Part shown: positions 47,621-59,290 of the stretch, piece after piece
Position numbering within the stretch: the first letter of the stretch is position 1
How the letters are laid out: each line of letters starts with the position of its first letter
From: Psilocybe azurescens
Lineage: Eukaryota > Basidiomycota > Agaricomycetes > Agaricales > Agrocybaceae
Assembly (NCBI GenBank): GCA_023853785.1
Contig: JAJIRX010000730.1
Coordinates: 186,001 to 250,000 of the forward strand
DNA: 64,000 nucleotides
Direction: 5' to 3'
The notes under the pieces: generated by a model
What the model saw: the letters and a program-made list of their open reading frames with translations, nothing else
Databases searched by the model: none
Told to the model about the DNA's origin: nothing
Made by a program: the position numbers and the translations under genes

Positions 47621-48987
47621 ATGTCCCTCTCTCAAGACGCTCGCACGGTCTCCACGCTACCGGCAGAGGTTGTGGATGACATTATCCAGGAAGCATGCAG
47701 AACGCTCGACGTATCCAGCGTCGCTTCTATCGCACTCACATCGCACATCTTTCGTATTCATGCAAATAAGGCGCGATTTTCGTCGCTCATTCTTCATTAT
47801 AATGTGGGGAATAATATACCACACCCAGTCAAGGGCATCAGGGGCCTCGCAAATATCATTCGAAGCGGACAGGCAGTCACCACAATGCCGGGCGTATGCT
47901 CTTTCGCTACATCCTTCTCCTTGGAGATGATCGGCTACTACGACAACGTCATGGCAGCTCTGAACAGTGGCAGCCTTGCATATATCTTCAGAAATCTTTT
48001 CCGGCCGCCTCTATATACACATCCTGCATCTTCTATCTGCTCACTTTCTTTGTACCTGCATCGATTTAGCTGCCGCGACGACGACGATTACGACGATCCC
48101 AGCTATGCTGCAACGCACTGGCTATCAATGAATCCAGAGCTGCTACAGGAATTCAAGGGTCTTCTTCGCGAATCCAATATAACCCGACTCGATCTCGAGG
48201 GCGAATTCCGTATACCGAGGCATTTCTTACGGGGCACAGGGATCAAGCATCTCTATCTTCGGCGAGTGTCTATATATCCATTTTTCGAAAACCATGACAC
48301 CGCCCCGGATCCAGATCACATTCCACTCGAGTCTCTCGATATTGACAATTGTGTTTCAACTACAAAACTAGGTCCCCTTTTACCCTTCCTAAACAAGTTA
48401 CACGTCATCATTGGGCAATGTACCATGTTTGAAGGACTGGAAGAACTGCTTAGCAGCACTCCGATTCTTCAATCATTGACACTCACATTGAATCTTTTTC
48501 GTTAAGTCATTCAATAATCGTCGATCTTATTTTAAATTAAATTCATATTCTTAAAGATCAATATACTCGCCATGAGCGTTCAACCTTAATAAATTACAAC
48601 CATCTTAAACATCTCAATCGGATTTCATTTGTCAACAGTATGACGACCCCTCTGTCTCTTATAGTCGACCTACTCAGACACGACATTTCGAATGGTATCA
48701 CCGAGCTCGAAATAAAGCTTCCGCTTGGGACATACAATAGCCTAGAAGATATAGAACGAGGTCTAAAGGACCACAACATCAAACTCCTAGACAGTCACCT
48801 GGTCCATCCTGCTTTTGACTCCATCAGGCGTGTCATCATTGGCGTAGAGGCCGAAATGACGAAATCCGGGAGTAATTGCCAGCCACCTAGATTGATTGAA
48901 AAATGGCGGAGCTATGTCGAGAGTCAACTGCCATTATTGCTGGAGAAGAAACCCGATACGGAGGTTTACGTAAGGTGGAAGGAGTAG
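47621..48987 (+). CDS. F-box-like protein, intact (copy D)
   Basis: The only clearly intact member. Exon 1 is 47,621-48,500 and exon 2 48,557-48,987 (TAG). The 56-bp intron starts with GTTAAG, a weaker donor than the GTGAGT of other copies, and ends TTAAAG. The phases join to 1,311 nt, 436 residues. Residues about 10-45 form the F-box-like motif (LPAEVVDDIIQEACRTLDVS, then FRIHANKARFSSL). The middle has repeated Leu-rich segments (ITRLDLEGEFRIP, IKHLYLRRVSIYP, LESLDIDNC, LQSLTLTL) reminiscent of degenerate leucine-rich repeats. It ends with SYVESQLPLLLEKKPDTEVY and VRWKE. Known F-box proteins recruit targets to SCF ubiquitin ligase through such repeats; here that is inference. Relative to the 62-kb copy it lacks about 20 residues after TTKLG, in frame. 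Confidence 0.7.
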
Positions 48988-49549
48988 CAGAGTTGCATTA
49001 CTTTGTGCTTGGTGCTTCATCCCGTAGTAGTCTCTCTGTAAAGATGCGATTCAACACATCTCGAGTCTTTATCCTACCATTATGATATATTTAATGCTGC
49101 TAAATTCTTCTTGGATTTGTCAACTATTTATGCCCGCCTGGATACGTTTAACTCAGTGAATTGAAATTCAAGTACCAAACCGAGGGCGTGTATAAGTACG
49201 ACCTAAAATTAATTCAAATAGAATCTCTGAAAACCAGAGAGACCTACGCACTGTATTAATCGTAGGAAAAATTATAAATTGAGGAGATCGGGAAATCAAC
49301 ACGCATACGTACGGACATAGATAGATATATAGATAGATAATTAAGGAAATATGAACATCCAGCGTACTGGGGTGATTACAATAAGAAGGAGAATTAAACG
49401 GATTATAATTAATAGCACACGCCAACAGCCTGCAGGAGGACTCGTAACAACCGCAATGACAAGTAAAAATAAAAGATCTATCACGTGCTAAACGTTATTC
49501 AACCAAAATAGCGTCGGGCCGCCCACACTGAACTTCAACCGACCGACCC
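48988..49549. other. Convergent spacer between F-box D and cupredoxin copy C
   Basis: Homologous to 56,378-56,954. It includes a GTACG/GATA microsatellite at 49,305-49,345. A TAGTCTCTCTGTA element near 49,028 is the truncated edge of repeat G. No gene. Confidence 0.45.
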
Positions 49550-50510
49550 TCAAACGAAAGCCACGAAATTGAAAACGAAGAAGACAGCGCCGACTGGGAG
49601 CGCGGCTCCCGCACCCCGGCCGTGCTCTTCACCGCCCCGCCCGTCTTCGCCCCCGTGGGTATTGCACCTCCCGCACCGGAGCCCGAGCCGTTGCCAGCAC
49701 CAGCGTCACCAGTAGGGACACTGGCGGTGGGGGTGGTGGTAAGGACATCCGCGTTCGTCGCGCTCCCCGTCGCACCTTGCTGCACGCTCGCAGCCGAGGA
49801 GACGCTCCCGCTCGTTGTCACCGGATCATGCGAGCCCAACGCATTCGTCCCCGTCGCCGCTCCTGTGCTAGCAACAACAACAGTCGCTACCCCCGCAGGC
49901 CCCTGTGCGCTAGCCTTGAACGTTTCAAACGTGTAGTTGGTATTTATGGCAAACATCATACCCTGCTGGCAGTGCGTTTCTTGGGTGCAGGAGAACCAGA
50001 GCGGGACGGTGCCAGTGCCGGGCGGGATGGCATATGTTTTCGCGATGGTAGCGGAGAGATGGTGATGCTGGAGGTAGGATACGGTGGGTTAGCGTGCGTA
50101 TATGCGCGATTCTGGTTGGAAGTATGCATGAGGGATGGGACGAACGGGGAGGAGGAAGATGTGGACGGGCCCGTGGGATAGATGTGGTACAATGAGAAGG
50201 AAGATGGAGCGAGAGGAGAGGAGAGAAGGGGCTTACCAGCCTGTGTCGAAATCGGCTGCGACCAGCGCGCACGGGGAGGTGTGATTTTTGGGGTTGCTGA
50301 ATGTATGAAGGTCAACGATCAACCGTGTTGTAAGGACATGAAGGGAGGGTAAAATGGAAGGAGGCTAAATGGAAGGAAGAACGGATGGAAAAGAAGAACG
50401 GAAGGAAAGAGTAACGGAGGAGGGCAAAAGAGACGAGGGAGAAGGCACGTACAAGATACAACACCGTATCACCATCGATGGCCGTGATAGACGACGGGGT
50501 GTACTCAAGT
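49550..50510 (-). pseudogene. Cupredoxin-like secreted protein, copy C, 5'-truncated
   Basis: The last exon reads NYTFETFKASAQGPAG, GSHDPVTTSGSV, a Thr/Ala/Gly-rich stalk and the FNFVAFV tail ending at the stop complement 49,550-49,552. A frameshift near 49,600 (GVREPRSQ instead of GVRDAAL) and changes around the Cys-His-Met copper block break it. At the 5' side it reads SITAIDGDTVLYL near 50,490-50,450 and then ends at ACTCAAGTCAGCG, so no signal peptide exists. The same truncation point as copy B implies that one was copied from the other or that both share a truncated ancestor. Confidence 0.55.
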
Positions 50511-50519
50511 CAGCGATAC

Positions 50520-50859
50520 ATACAAAAGCAGAAAGCCTTTCTCCATGCATGAAGACACGACATGTCGTTCTGTCAGACTTATTGGATCAGCGTGCAGACT
50601 TCACGCAAGTTCCAGAACAGGTCTGGCGAACGGCGAAAACGGACAAATGCGCGATAATGTTCACTTAAGTTTGAGGGTAGAAGGATCTGTTGCGTAGTGT
50701 GAGGATCGTTACGACTGAATCATTAGAATGGGCAGCGTTACGTTGACAAACGCATTATCGACATCGAGGCCAAGGTCGAAAAGTTAAAAGGCAAAAATTC
50801 CACTCGGAGGGCATATTCCACGTGACAATATTCCCACGGAGCTTTGAGAGTGCCGCATA
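50520..50859. repeat. Duplicated flank, second copy
   Basis: Matches 43,131-43,420 (TCGTTCTGTCAGAC, GATCAGCGTGCAGACTTCA, GTCTGGCGAACGGCGAAAACG, ACATCGAGGCCAAGGTCGAAAA). Noncoding. Confidence 0.55.
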
Positions 50860-51166
50860 TTAATATTGCCGATTTTTGGGCCGAGTTCAACTTATCACCT
50901 TTGGAAAAAGAATAAGGAGAACGAAACGCGCGATTGTATATGCGGCGTGTACAGTCATCCACAGGGCTGCGAGAACCTTGCTGGGTCGCTATTGGGGAAG
51001 GATAATCCGGGATCTGATGTGACTGGGAGAGATCGGACAGAAATAAGAGAGGCAATGTATTTCGAGGAGCTCAATGACATCAAACATGGGTTTTGGATGT
51101 GTATGAATGTCGCACTTCTACAGAGAGGCTACTACGGAACGAACCAAGCACAAGGCACAAAGTAGT
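50860..51166 (+). repeat. Repeat G, copy c
   Basis: The fullest of the copies in this orientation: HINIADFWAEFNLSPLEKE in one frame, then LLGKDNPGSDVTGRDRTEI and ELNDIKHGFWMCMN in another. It lies convergent to F-box relic F. Confidence 0.5.
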
Positions 51167-51172
51167 GCAACC

Positions 51173-52111
51173 CTACCACTTTTGCCACCTCACATACACC
51201 TCCGTATTGGGTTTCTTCTCCAGCAATAACGGGAGTTGACTCTCGACATAGCTCCGCCATGCTTCAAAGATGCTAGGTGACTTGAACCTTCTCCCGGATT
51301 CAGTCATTTTGACCTCTATGTCAATGACGATACGCGTGATGGGGTCAAAGGTAGGATGGACGAGATGACTATCTAGGGCATCGATGCTGTAGTCCTTTAG
51401 ACCTCGTACTACATCGTCCGGGATATCGTCGACCCAAAGCGGAAGCCGTATTAGCAGTTCGGTGATAGTAGTAAAAGTTCGTGTTTCAGGAGGTCGACTA
51501 TAAGGGTCGTCGTGCCGTTGACAAATGAAATGCGTTTAAGATGTTTAGGATGTTTGTAATTTATTAAGCATATACTATGATGTCAAATATGGTAATATTT
51601 AAGAATTTGAATTTCATTTCCAAATAAAATCAACTGACTCAACGATCAATATTCAATGTGAGAGCCGATGGTTGAATAATTGGAGTGCTGCTAAGAAGTT
51701 CGTCCAGTCGTGCAAACATAGTAAATTACCCAATCATGACGTGTAACTTGGTTTGGGAAGGCAAAGGGGACCATGAACTAATGGTAACAGTACTATTATC
51801 CCGGGATGTGGAAGAGCTATTTGACCAAGTTCCGTAGCTGAAACAGAATCGTCAATGACAAGAGATTCGAGTGGAATCGGTTCTGGATCCGAGGTGGTGT
51901 CGTGATTCTGGAAAAATGGAGGTATAGACACTCGCCGAAGATATAGATGCTTGATCTTTGTGCCCTGTAAGAAGTCCCGTGGTATATGTAGTACCGCCTC
52001 AAGACCGAGTCGAGTGATATCTGATTTGCAAAGAAGGGCCTTCCTAGGACAGTGAGCAGATTGAAGATGTAGTTCTTTTATTAACGAGTTGAATGACGAT
52101 GCGGACAACAT
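51173..52111 (-). pseudogene. F-box-like family copy F, 5'-truncated
   Basis: On the minus strand, homology begins near 52,085 (LQSAHCP, equivalent to the CSLSLxLY region). It then skips about 60 codons to KSDITRLGLEAVLHIPRDFL and IKHLYLRRVS. The frame is lost at about 51,745. Exon 2 (51,560-51,173) is recognisable by SYVESQLPLLLEKKPNTEVY but has several indels, including at 51,470-51,500. The F-box exon start is absent. Upstream lies unrelated sequence and then duplication copy 2, so the truncation may date from that insertion. Confidence 0.6.
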
Positions 52112-52561
52112 TGAAATATTGACTCGGAGTCGTGAGGACTGATAGCATCTATGTAATCGATTTTGAGCGACGGAGATTTAGAGAAACTTCCAGGAGTTCC
52201 AACTCCCACGGACTGCGGATAGATAGAAGATCGACTGGTGCTTAAATGAAACTTCGCTATTTTTGAATGATCATTGTAGCCAGAAGGGCATTGCCAGAAG
52301 GCAGTGGCAGTAATCTGAGCTATAATATAACCACATATCACACAAGCCTTGGCCCATGACCCATGTACGCGGGTACTAAATCATATTTTACAATGTTCAT
52401 AGGAATAGGAATCAATGGCAGTGCTAGAGATTGTGCTATATAATACCAGCCCCCATGTTAAATAACCCATATACCGCATTTCGTCTAACACAATCGATCC
52501 CCGACTGAAAACCCAAGCTCAATCCTTTTTCACTTTGCTCCTCTGAACGGCATCTTATTGG

Positions 52562-53409
52562 ATGGTATCTTCGGAACACTTGCCTGTCAATCCTCGACCT
52601 CCCGATCCTGGCCGCAATCCAACTTCTCATGAGGAAACAGTATGCTCTGAGAACAACGCTCCCATGCCCATGGATCCCATGGACTCGCTTATGTCGGCTG
52701 GTAAAACTATAGCTTTGTTCCAATTAATTACCAATACTCCCATGATAATTGTGGACGAGATTCACAACTTGACATCGCGCCTGCAGGATCTCCAAGCGTT
52801 AATATACCGAGAGGTTGCGAACATGCGGGTTTCTAATGTCTCCAAATTGTACGACTTGCTGGAGCACTATCATGAGTACGTCATTGGATGGGATTTTGTT
52901 TTCATGGATGACCCGACTCTCATGAAATCTTAGCATCATCTCGAATATCCACAATCATATACATTCTGGGCCTATTTCTATGGAGGTCATAAATAAATAT
53001 GCAAAAGATATTGATGAATTCCAAGACGAATTTGCAGTAAGTGTATAGAAAATCTTTGATTGGTTCTGAGCTGTTATTAATTTTGAGCGATAGTTGCAAG
53101 TCTCCCTAATCAATGGTGACCACCGCGGCGGAGGAGGTACGCACGCGGGCCCTTGTTGATGCTTTAGAAATCCAGTGTTCACACTGCATTTGTAGACATG
53201 TTCCCCAACTGCAATAATATCGCCATTTCTGGTGGAAACTTTGTTACGGCCAGCGTTGCCACCGTAATTTATATCAATCCACAGACTTCCACCAATGTGA
53301 GTCTATTGTTCTTGCTAAATACTGTCAGACTTACGCTACCTGCGGGACAAGCTTGTCAAGCTTGCCTATGTACAGATCGGCTTTTTATTTAGCACGGCAG
53401 GGCATGTGT
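52562..53409 (+). pseudogene. Duplicate of the NIAISGG protein gene, broken at its 3' end
   Basis: The ATG, first four exons and introns match the copy at 39,082 closely. Two lesions affect the last exon. The 3' splice site before it reads CTGCGG instead of CTGCAG (about 53,341-53,345), so the AG is lost. A hairpin insertion from 53,400 introduces a TAA at about 53,409 within its left arm. The hydrophobic C-terminus present in copy 1 is therefore lost. Confidence 0.6.
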
Positions 53410-53489
53410 AACCATCGGCGCTGCACGACCCCCTCCAATTACAACTCACATTGGCGGGGGTCGTGCAGCGCCGATGGTTACGCATGCCC
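53400..53489. mobile_element. 90-bp hairpin insertion
   Basis: Arms 53,400-53,433 and 53,456-53,489 are 34-nt inverted repeats (GGGCATG(T/C)GTAACCATCGG...) with one mismatch, separated by 22 nt. Copy 1 of the duplication has only CAGATTATTACTCATGCCC at this position, so the hairpin was gained in copy 2 or partly lost in copy 1. No coding capacity. Its nature (tiny foldback element or templated insertion) is unclear. Confidence 0.75.
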
Positions 53490-53929
53490 TCTTGGTACCA
53501 CCTCACAATCATACTTTCAAACAGCTCCATGGCATGTGTTTCTGTGTATCTGTATCTCAAATATGTTATGGTTGAGCCTGCCTGTGAGGGTCGCACTCTC
53601 ATGGTGATATTTGAAATATTTATTGTGCATATCTGTTCATATACATTTGTGGTTGAGCCTGCCTGTGCCGCCCAGGCTCTCATAATGATATTTGAAATAT
53701 AATTAAGGCCTGGTCGACTGGACCATCCCGCGGATGGTGCCACAGTATAAGGGATACAAGCTCAAATCATTAAAGTCTCTTAGACAGCGTCTACAATCCA
53801 TTCTTTTATTTTATCAGATAGTTTACATCTTTCTAGAGTCCGAGTCCTTAGATGGGACCCTCCCGTGCACCCCGATATCTAAACTGTGACTTACTGACGA
53901 GATATGCATCCCAAAATCATCAGTACCAG

Positions 53930-54980
53930 AGGTACATAGCCTATCCTGTGTCCCCATTTCTTAAGTGAGCATTAACGCGCATATGTCCGAATGTTGACTC
54001 CGACTGAACAACAACTCGTTTCTTTACTACCACGCCAAGGCATTCTGCGTTCATTTTCACTCTCATCCGCGACAGCTGTGATTTGATCTATATACATACT
54101 GCCCACAATGTCCTCTCCAACGCCATCAGGGGCTGTCATCAACCATCGAACATCGACATCCTCAACGCTCCACGGCTGTAACGCGCAGTCGACTCCTATA
54201 TGCCATATACATACCTGCTACCCAGCGTCCTGGCGTGTGCATGCGTGCATTTGTATAAAGTCAAGGGGCGTACGCGATGCGAGGCGGAGAGGCAAGGTGG
54301 TCGGGAGAAGTACGTACATCTACATCTTGGCTTCGGCTGCATGCTCAATATTGAATATGTGCCTCACCCCTCCCTCCTCTTCCTACTTCTCCTCGAGTCT
54401 TCTTTCCCCCATATTATGCCATTTGATTTACCCCACATATGACGCTGATCGCCATCCCTATTCAGCTTGCCCATTCAATATTCGATGTCGATCCGCTCTA
54501 AGCACAAGTTCTTCGTCGCAGGACCCAGCACCCAAGTACGTTGCAGTCTGGCCTCGAATGTTTGGCATGCATGCGGGAATTCGGCACAGTGCTTCTAATA
54601 CCGTCCATCGCCGCCATCGTACGCCTGTTTCGCCGATATGAGCCTCTCGACTGCTTTTATATATAGCCATTTGCAGGGATGGCGCTGCCGACTTGTACAT
54701 GCATATCTGCACACATGCACGCCCGTCCGTCCGACTTCCCGGTGTTGGCAAATAAAGGGGCACGCAGCGCTAGACGGAGATCATGAGAGATGTTTAGGAT
54801 AATGAGAGGAGACGATGGATGGATGCAAACAAACACAGTGTGCGATGTTCATTGAGTTATCACGACTGGCATGTTTAGCAACAGCTCCCGAGTGCTATAT
54901 ATATAATGGGTTATATAGACGCACAATCACCTCACTTTGCCACGTCAGTGATATACTGGTGCTTGGGTATCAGGAGTACC
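53930..54980 (+). repeat. Intergenic unit P upstream of F-box copy E
   Basis: A full-length unit without the foldback element; this is the best empty-site reference. The core promoter doublet (CTATATATATAATGGGTTAT) is at about 54,894-54,915. No gene. Confidence 0.6.
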
Positions 54981-54981
54981 T

Positions 54982-56377
54982 ATGTCCCTCTCTGCAGAAG
55001 CTCAAGACCGTCGCTTGCTCTCCACGCTACCGGTAGAGATTGTGGCCGACATTATCGAGGAGGCATGTCGAATGCTCGACGTATCCTGCATCTCCTCTGT
55101 CGCACTCACATCGCACGCCTTTCGTATTCATGTAAACAAGGGGCGGTTCTCGACACTCTACCCACGCGCTCATGGTATGGTGCATGATTTAAAACATGTA
55201 GTCACGGATATCAGGGGACTCGCAGACATCATTCGAAGCGGACACGCCCTCGGCACATTGCCGGGGGTATGCTCTTTGCCACATCCTTCAATTTGCTATT
55301 ACCCGGCTACGACGACAAGGTCGTGCCAGCGGTCAATGATGGTAGCCTCGCATGTATCTTCAGAAACCTTTTCCGGGCACCTCTGCACACAGCGTCTTCG
55401 ATCCGCTCACTTTCTTTGTGCTTATATGCATGGAGCCGCAAAGAGCACGACGGTTATCATGCAATTCCCTGGCTATCAATGAATCCAGAGTTGCTACAGG
55501 AGTTCGAGGTCCTTCTTCGCAAATCCGATATCACCCGACTCCGTCTCGAGGGCGTATTACGTATACCCAATGATTTCCTACGGGTCACAAAGATCAAGCA
55601 TCTCTATCTTCAGCGAGTGTCTATATGTCCATTTCCGGAGAACCACGACACCGCCCCATATCCAGATCACGTCTCACTCGAGTCTCTGGATATTCATATT
55701 GACACTTGTGTTTCGACTAAGGAACTGGGTCCCCTTGTGCATTCCCTAACCCAGTTACGGGTCATCATTGGGCAATTGACCATGTTTGAACGACTGGACG
55801 AACTGCTTAGCAATACTCCAATTCTTCAATCATTGACACTCACATTGAACAATAATCGTTGAGTCATTAAATAATCGTTAATCTTATTTTAAATTTAATT
55901 CATATTCTTAAAGATCAATATACTCGCCATGAGCGTTCAACCTTGATAAATTACAATCATCTCAAATTTCTCAATCGCATTTCATTTATCAACAGCATGA
56001 AGACCCCTCTGTCTCTTATGGTCGACCTCCTCAGACACGACATTTCGACTGGTATCACCGAGCTCGAAATAAAGCTTTCGCTTCGGACATACGACATCCT
56101 AGAAGATATAGATCGAGGTCTAAAGGACCACAAAATCATACTCCTAGACAGTCACCTGGTCCATCCTGCCTTTGACTCCATCAGGCGCGTCATCATTGGC
56201 GTAGAGGTCGAAATATCTAAATACGGGAGTAGTGGCCAGCCACCTAGCTTGATTGAAAAATGGCGGAGCTATGTCGAGAGTCAACTCCCATTATTGCTGG
56301 AGAAGAGACCCGATATGGAGGTGTACGTAAGGTGGAAGGAACCCTTTGTGCCTGGTACTTGGTTCATTCAGGAGTAG
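54982..56377 (+). pseudogene. F-box-like family copy E, one base missing
   Basis: Start MSLSAEAQDRRLLS, then LPVEIVADIIEEACRMLDVS. At about 55,276 the paralogues read CTCTTTCGCCAC but this copy CTCTTTGCCAC, a single missing C that shifts the frame; the next frame (55,269-55,862) continues the conserved protein. The intron begins with GTTGAG (55,858) and ends TTAAAG at about 55,914. Exon 2 runs past the usual stop: a 17-base deletion after VRWKE adds PFVPGTWFIQE before TAG (56,375-56,377). With the base restored it would be full length, so sequencing error is possible. Confidence 0.65.
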
Positions 56378-56954
56378 TCTCTCTGTAGACATGCGACCCA
56401 ACAGATCTCGAGTCTTTATCCTACCATTATAATATATTTAATGGTGCTAAACTCTTCTTTGATTTATCGATTATTTATACCCGCCTGGGTACGTTCAGCC
56501 TAGTGGATTGAAATTCAAGTAACAATCCGTAGGCATGCGTAGGTACATACCACCTGAAAACTCAAGTAGAGTCATTGAAATTTTGAGAGATCCATGTCGA
56601 TATATGAATGTTTTGTACTGTACTAATCGTAAGAACACGAGTCGAACGAGGGGATCGGGGATATCAATCACATCACAACACAACAACACGCATACTGTAT
56701 GTACATAGATAGATAGATACGCATACTGTATGTACATAGATAGATAGATAGATAAATTATTATGCAAATATAAACAGATCCAGACAGCTCGGTGATTACA
56801 GTAAGAAGAGAAAAATTAGAAGGATTATAACCAGTAGCACAATAACAATAACAACTAAAAATAAAAGATTTATCACATGCCAAACCTTATTCAGCCAAAC
56901 ATAGCGTCGGGCCGCCCACGCCGCACGAAGCTAAACTTCAACCGACCGCTACCC
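56378..56954. other. Convergent spacer between F-box E and the 57-kb cupredoxin gene
   Basis: Counterpart of 48,988-49,549. At 56,690-56,755 the block CGCATACTGTATGTACATAG plus GATA units is itself tandemly duplicated. No gene. Confidence 0.5.
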
Positions 56955-58078
56955 TCAAACGAAAGCCATGAAATTGAAAGCGAAGAAGACGGCGCCAACT
57001 GTGAGCGCCGCGTCCCGCACCCCAGCCGTGCTCTTCACCGCGCCGCCCGTCTTCGCCCCCCGTGGTGTTGCACCTCCCGCACTGCCCGCACCAGAGCCCG
57101 CGCCGTTGCCAGCACCTGTAGGGACACCGGCGGTGGGGGTGGTGGTAGGGACATCCGCGTTCGTCACGCTCCCCGTCGCCCCGTCCTGCACGCTTGCAGC
57201 GGTGAACACGCTCCCGCTCGTTGTCGCTGGATCATGCGAGCCCAGCGTATTCGTCGCCGCCGCCGCCGTGCTAGCAACAGTGACTACTCCCGCGGGACCC
57301 TGTGCGTTGAGCCTTGAACGCGTCAAACGTGTGGTTCGACGCGGGCGGGTTGACGGCGAACACCATGCCCTGCTGGCAGTGCGTTGCTTGCGCGCAGGAG
57401 AACCAGAGCGGGGATGTCCCGGTGCCGGACGGGATGGTGTATGTTTTCGTGGTGCTGCCGGAGGGGAGGGGGATGCTGGAGGTGGGAAGGAATAGGTTAG
57501 CATGCGTAGATGTGTGATTGTGATTGGAAGTATGTTTGGGGCATGGAGGGATGGAATGGGACGAACGGGGAAGGGAATGGTGTGGACGGCCCCGTGGGGC
57601 GGATGTGATACAGCGGAAGGTAGACGGAGAGAGAGGAGAGGAGAGAAGGGACTTACAAGCCTGTGTCGAACCCGCCTGCGAGCGGCGCGCATGGGGAGGC
57701 GAATGAAGTCTGCGTGACGGTGTGGTTTTTGGGGTTGCTGAATGTATGAAGGTCAACAATCAACCGCGTTGCAGAAACGTAAAAGGAGGGTAGAACTAGA
57801 ACGGAACAAGGGCAAAAGACAAAGGGAAGGGAGAACGGAGAGAATGAGTGAGGACGGAGGGAAAGGAAGAACGCAGGGAAAGGGGAGACGGAGGAGGGCA
57901 AAAGAGACGGAGGAGAAGAGACGTACAAGGTAAAAACCACCGTATCTCCATCCGTGGCCGTGATAGACGACGGGTTGTACTCAAGTCCCCCATTCGCGCC
58001 GACTTGGACCTGGAATGAGGCACCGAGCGCCAGACACGGCAGAAGAGTGAGCGCCAGTGTGGTTGAAAGCGTAAGCAT
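56955..58078 (-). pseudogene. Cupredoxin-like secreted protein, best copy, one extra base
   Basis: Exons 58,078-57,927, 57,737-57,657 and 57,475-56,955. The introns of 189 and 181 bp (GTACGT...TTCAG, GTAAGT...CCAG) are longer than usual and pyrimidine-rich. Signal peptide MLTLSTTLALTLLPCLALGA, then QVQVGANGG. Likely type-1 copper ligands: His in NPKNHTVTQ, and Cys, His, Met in SCAQATHCQQGM. After the domain comes a Ser/Thr/Ala/Gly-rich stalk (about 90 residues) and a hydrophobic C-terminus, suggesting a GPI-anchored surface protein. Coding length is 754 nt, one too many; the extra base lies near 57,310 (AAGGCTCAACGC against AAGGCTAGCGC in copy C). Fungal relatives are extracellular, of unclear function. 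It is divergent from the F-box-like gene at 59 kb. Confidence 0.7.
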
Positions 58079-59290
58079 CGTAGTGTGTGGCTTAGGAACT
58101 TTGCTATAGAAAGTTGTGGTCTAGCGGTCTGAAGGGGAGGGATCAAGCGAAGGATGGTTCAAGCTCTACGACCACGACGCTGCCAGGTTACTTATAGTCA
58201 TAAGGATCGCCGTCCAGCCCTGGGAGTCCTAGTCAGTACCAGCCCCTGATTTCTCACGTCTGTCTGTCCTGTCTTGTCGATGCTGTTCCATTTGTTCGCA
58301 GCGGCATTGGACGGGTGAACGACGTGCATGTATCAAACTTTGTTTGTGTGGAGGTTCCATTCCATCCGGTGACGTTGATCGCCTATCAGGGGAGGTCCGT
58401 GCGAAGGATATCACGTGCACATACCCCTGTTGCTTTTGGCTTTTTGACTTTTGCCTCGATGATCTGCCGTTCTGTCTGTCAGCTGAACACTGCCCAGTAC
58501 CATTTATGCTCACTATCTCTGACACTCTCACAGTACATAACTTCTCCTACGTCCCCGTTTCTCAGGTTAGCGTTAATGCGCCTATGTCCGGGACTGACCA
58601 ACAACTCCTTTCTTTACACCCACGCCAAGGCATTCTGCGTTCATTTTCACTCTCAACCACGATAGCTGTCCTTGGATCCACGTAAAAAATTTTGTCCATC
58701 TCCTCCCCATAGCCTTCTGCATCTGTCATCAATCATTGGACATCAACATCCTCGACGCTCGACGGCTGTAACGCGCGATCAACCTATCTGTCATATATAC
58801 CCGCCACCCGGCGTCCCGGCGGCGCGTGTGTTTGTGTAAATTCAAGGGGCATAGGCATATTTGGCATGCAAGGGGTACAGCGGTAAGTACTGCCAATTCC
58901 GTCCGTCTCCGCCATCGCCCACCTGTTGTCGCCAATATGAGACTCTCGACGGCTTTTATGTATAGCCCAATGCATGGATAGGGCTGCCGACCTGTACCTG
59001 CCTACCTGCACGCATACCCCCGTCTGTCCAACTTCCCGGCATGCGCGAACCAAGGGGGGCACGCGGCGCGAGATGGAGATTATTGTGGATGTTTAGGGTA
59101 CGAGACAAGACTATGGTTGGATGCAAACAAACACGGGTGTGTACTTTTTGGGAACCGTCACGACTGGAACGTATATCAACAGCGACCGAGTGCTATATAT
59201 ATAACGGGTTATATAGGCGCAGAATCACCTCATCACCTTATTCCTTCCCCACGTCATTGAGATACTGGTGCTTGGGCTTCAAGAGTACAT
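58079..59290 (+). repeat. Divergent intergenic unit P between cupredoxin and F-box genes
   Basis: The most complete arrangement of the module: cupredoxin ATG on the left, F-box-like gene on the right. It contains the block conserved at 6.5, 32.5, 44.3, 54.0 and 61.2 kb, and the core doublet CTATATATATAACGGGTTAT at about 59,197. No gene. Confidence 0.6.

Larger units (their letters stand above)
52425..53927 (+). repeat. Segmental duplication, copy 2
   Basis: The second copy of 38,944-40,374, longer mainly because of the 90-bp hairpin insertion. Scattered substitutions are few in exons and introns alike, which suggests a recent event. Confidence 0.8.

Noticed and set aside
49495..49959. Cupredoxin copy C as an intact 154-codon gene
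   Set aside because: The frame leaves the family sequence near its end and lacks the 5' exons and signal peptide, so it is called a pseudogene.
56968..57495. Long Pro/Ala/Val-rich + strand ORF of 175 codons
   Set aside because: It is the antisense shadow of the Ser/Thr/Ala/Gly-rich tail of the cupredoxin gene on the minus strand, which has a signal peptide, copper-ligand motif and introns.
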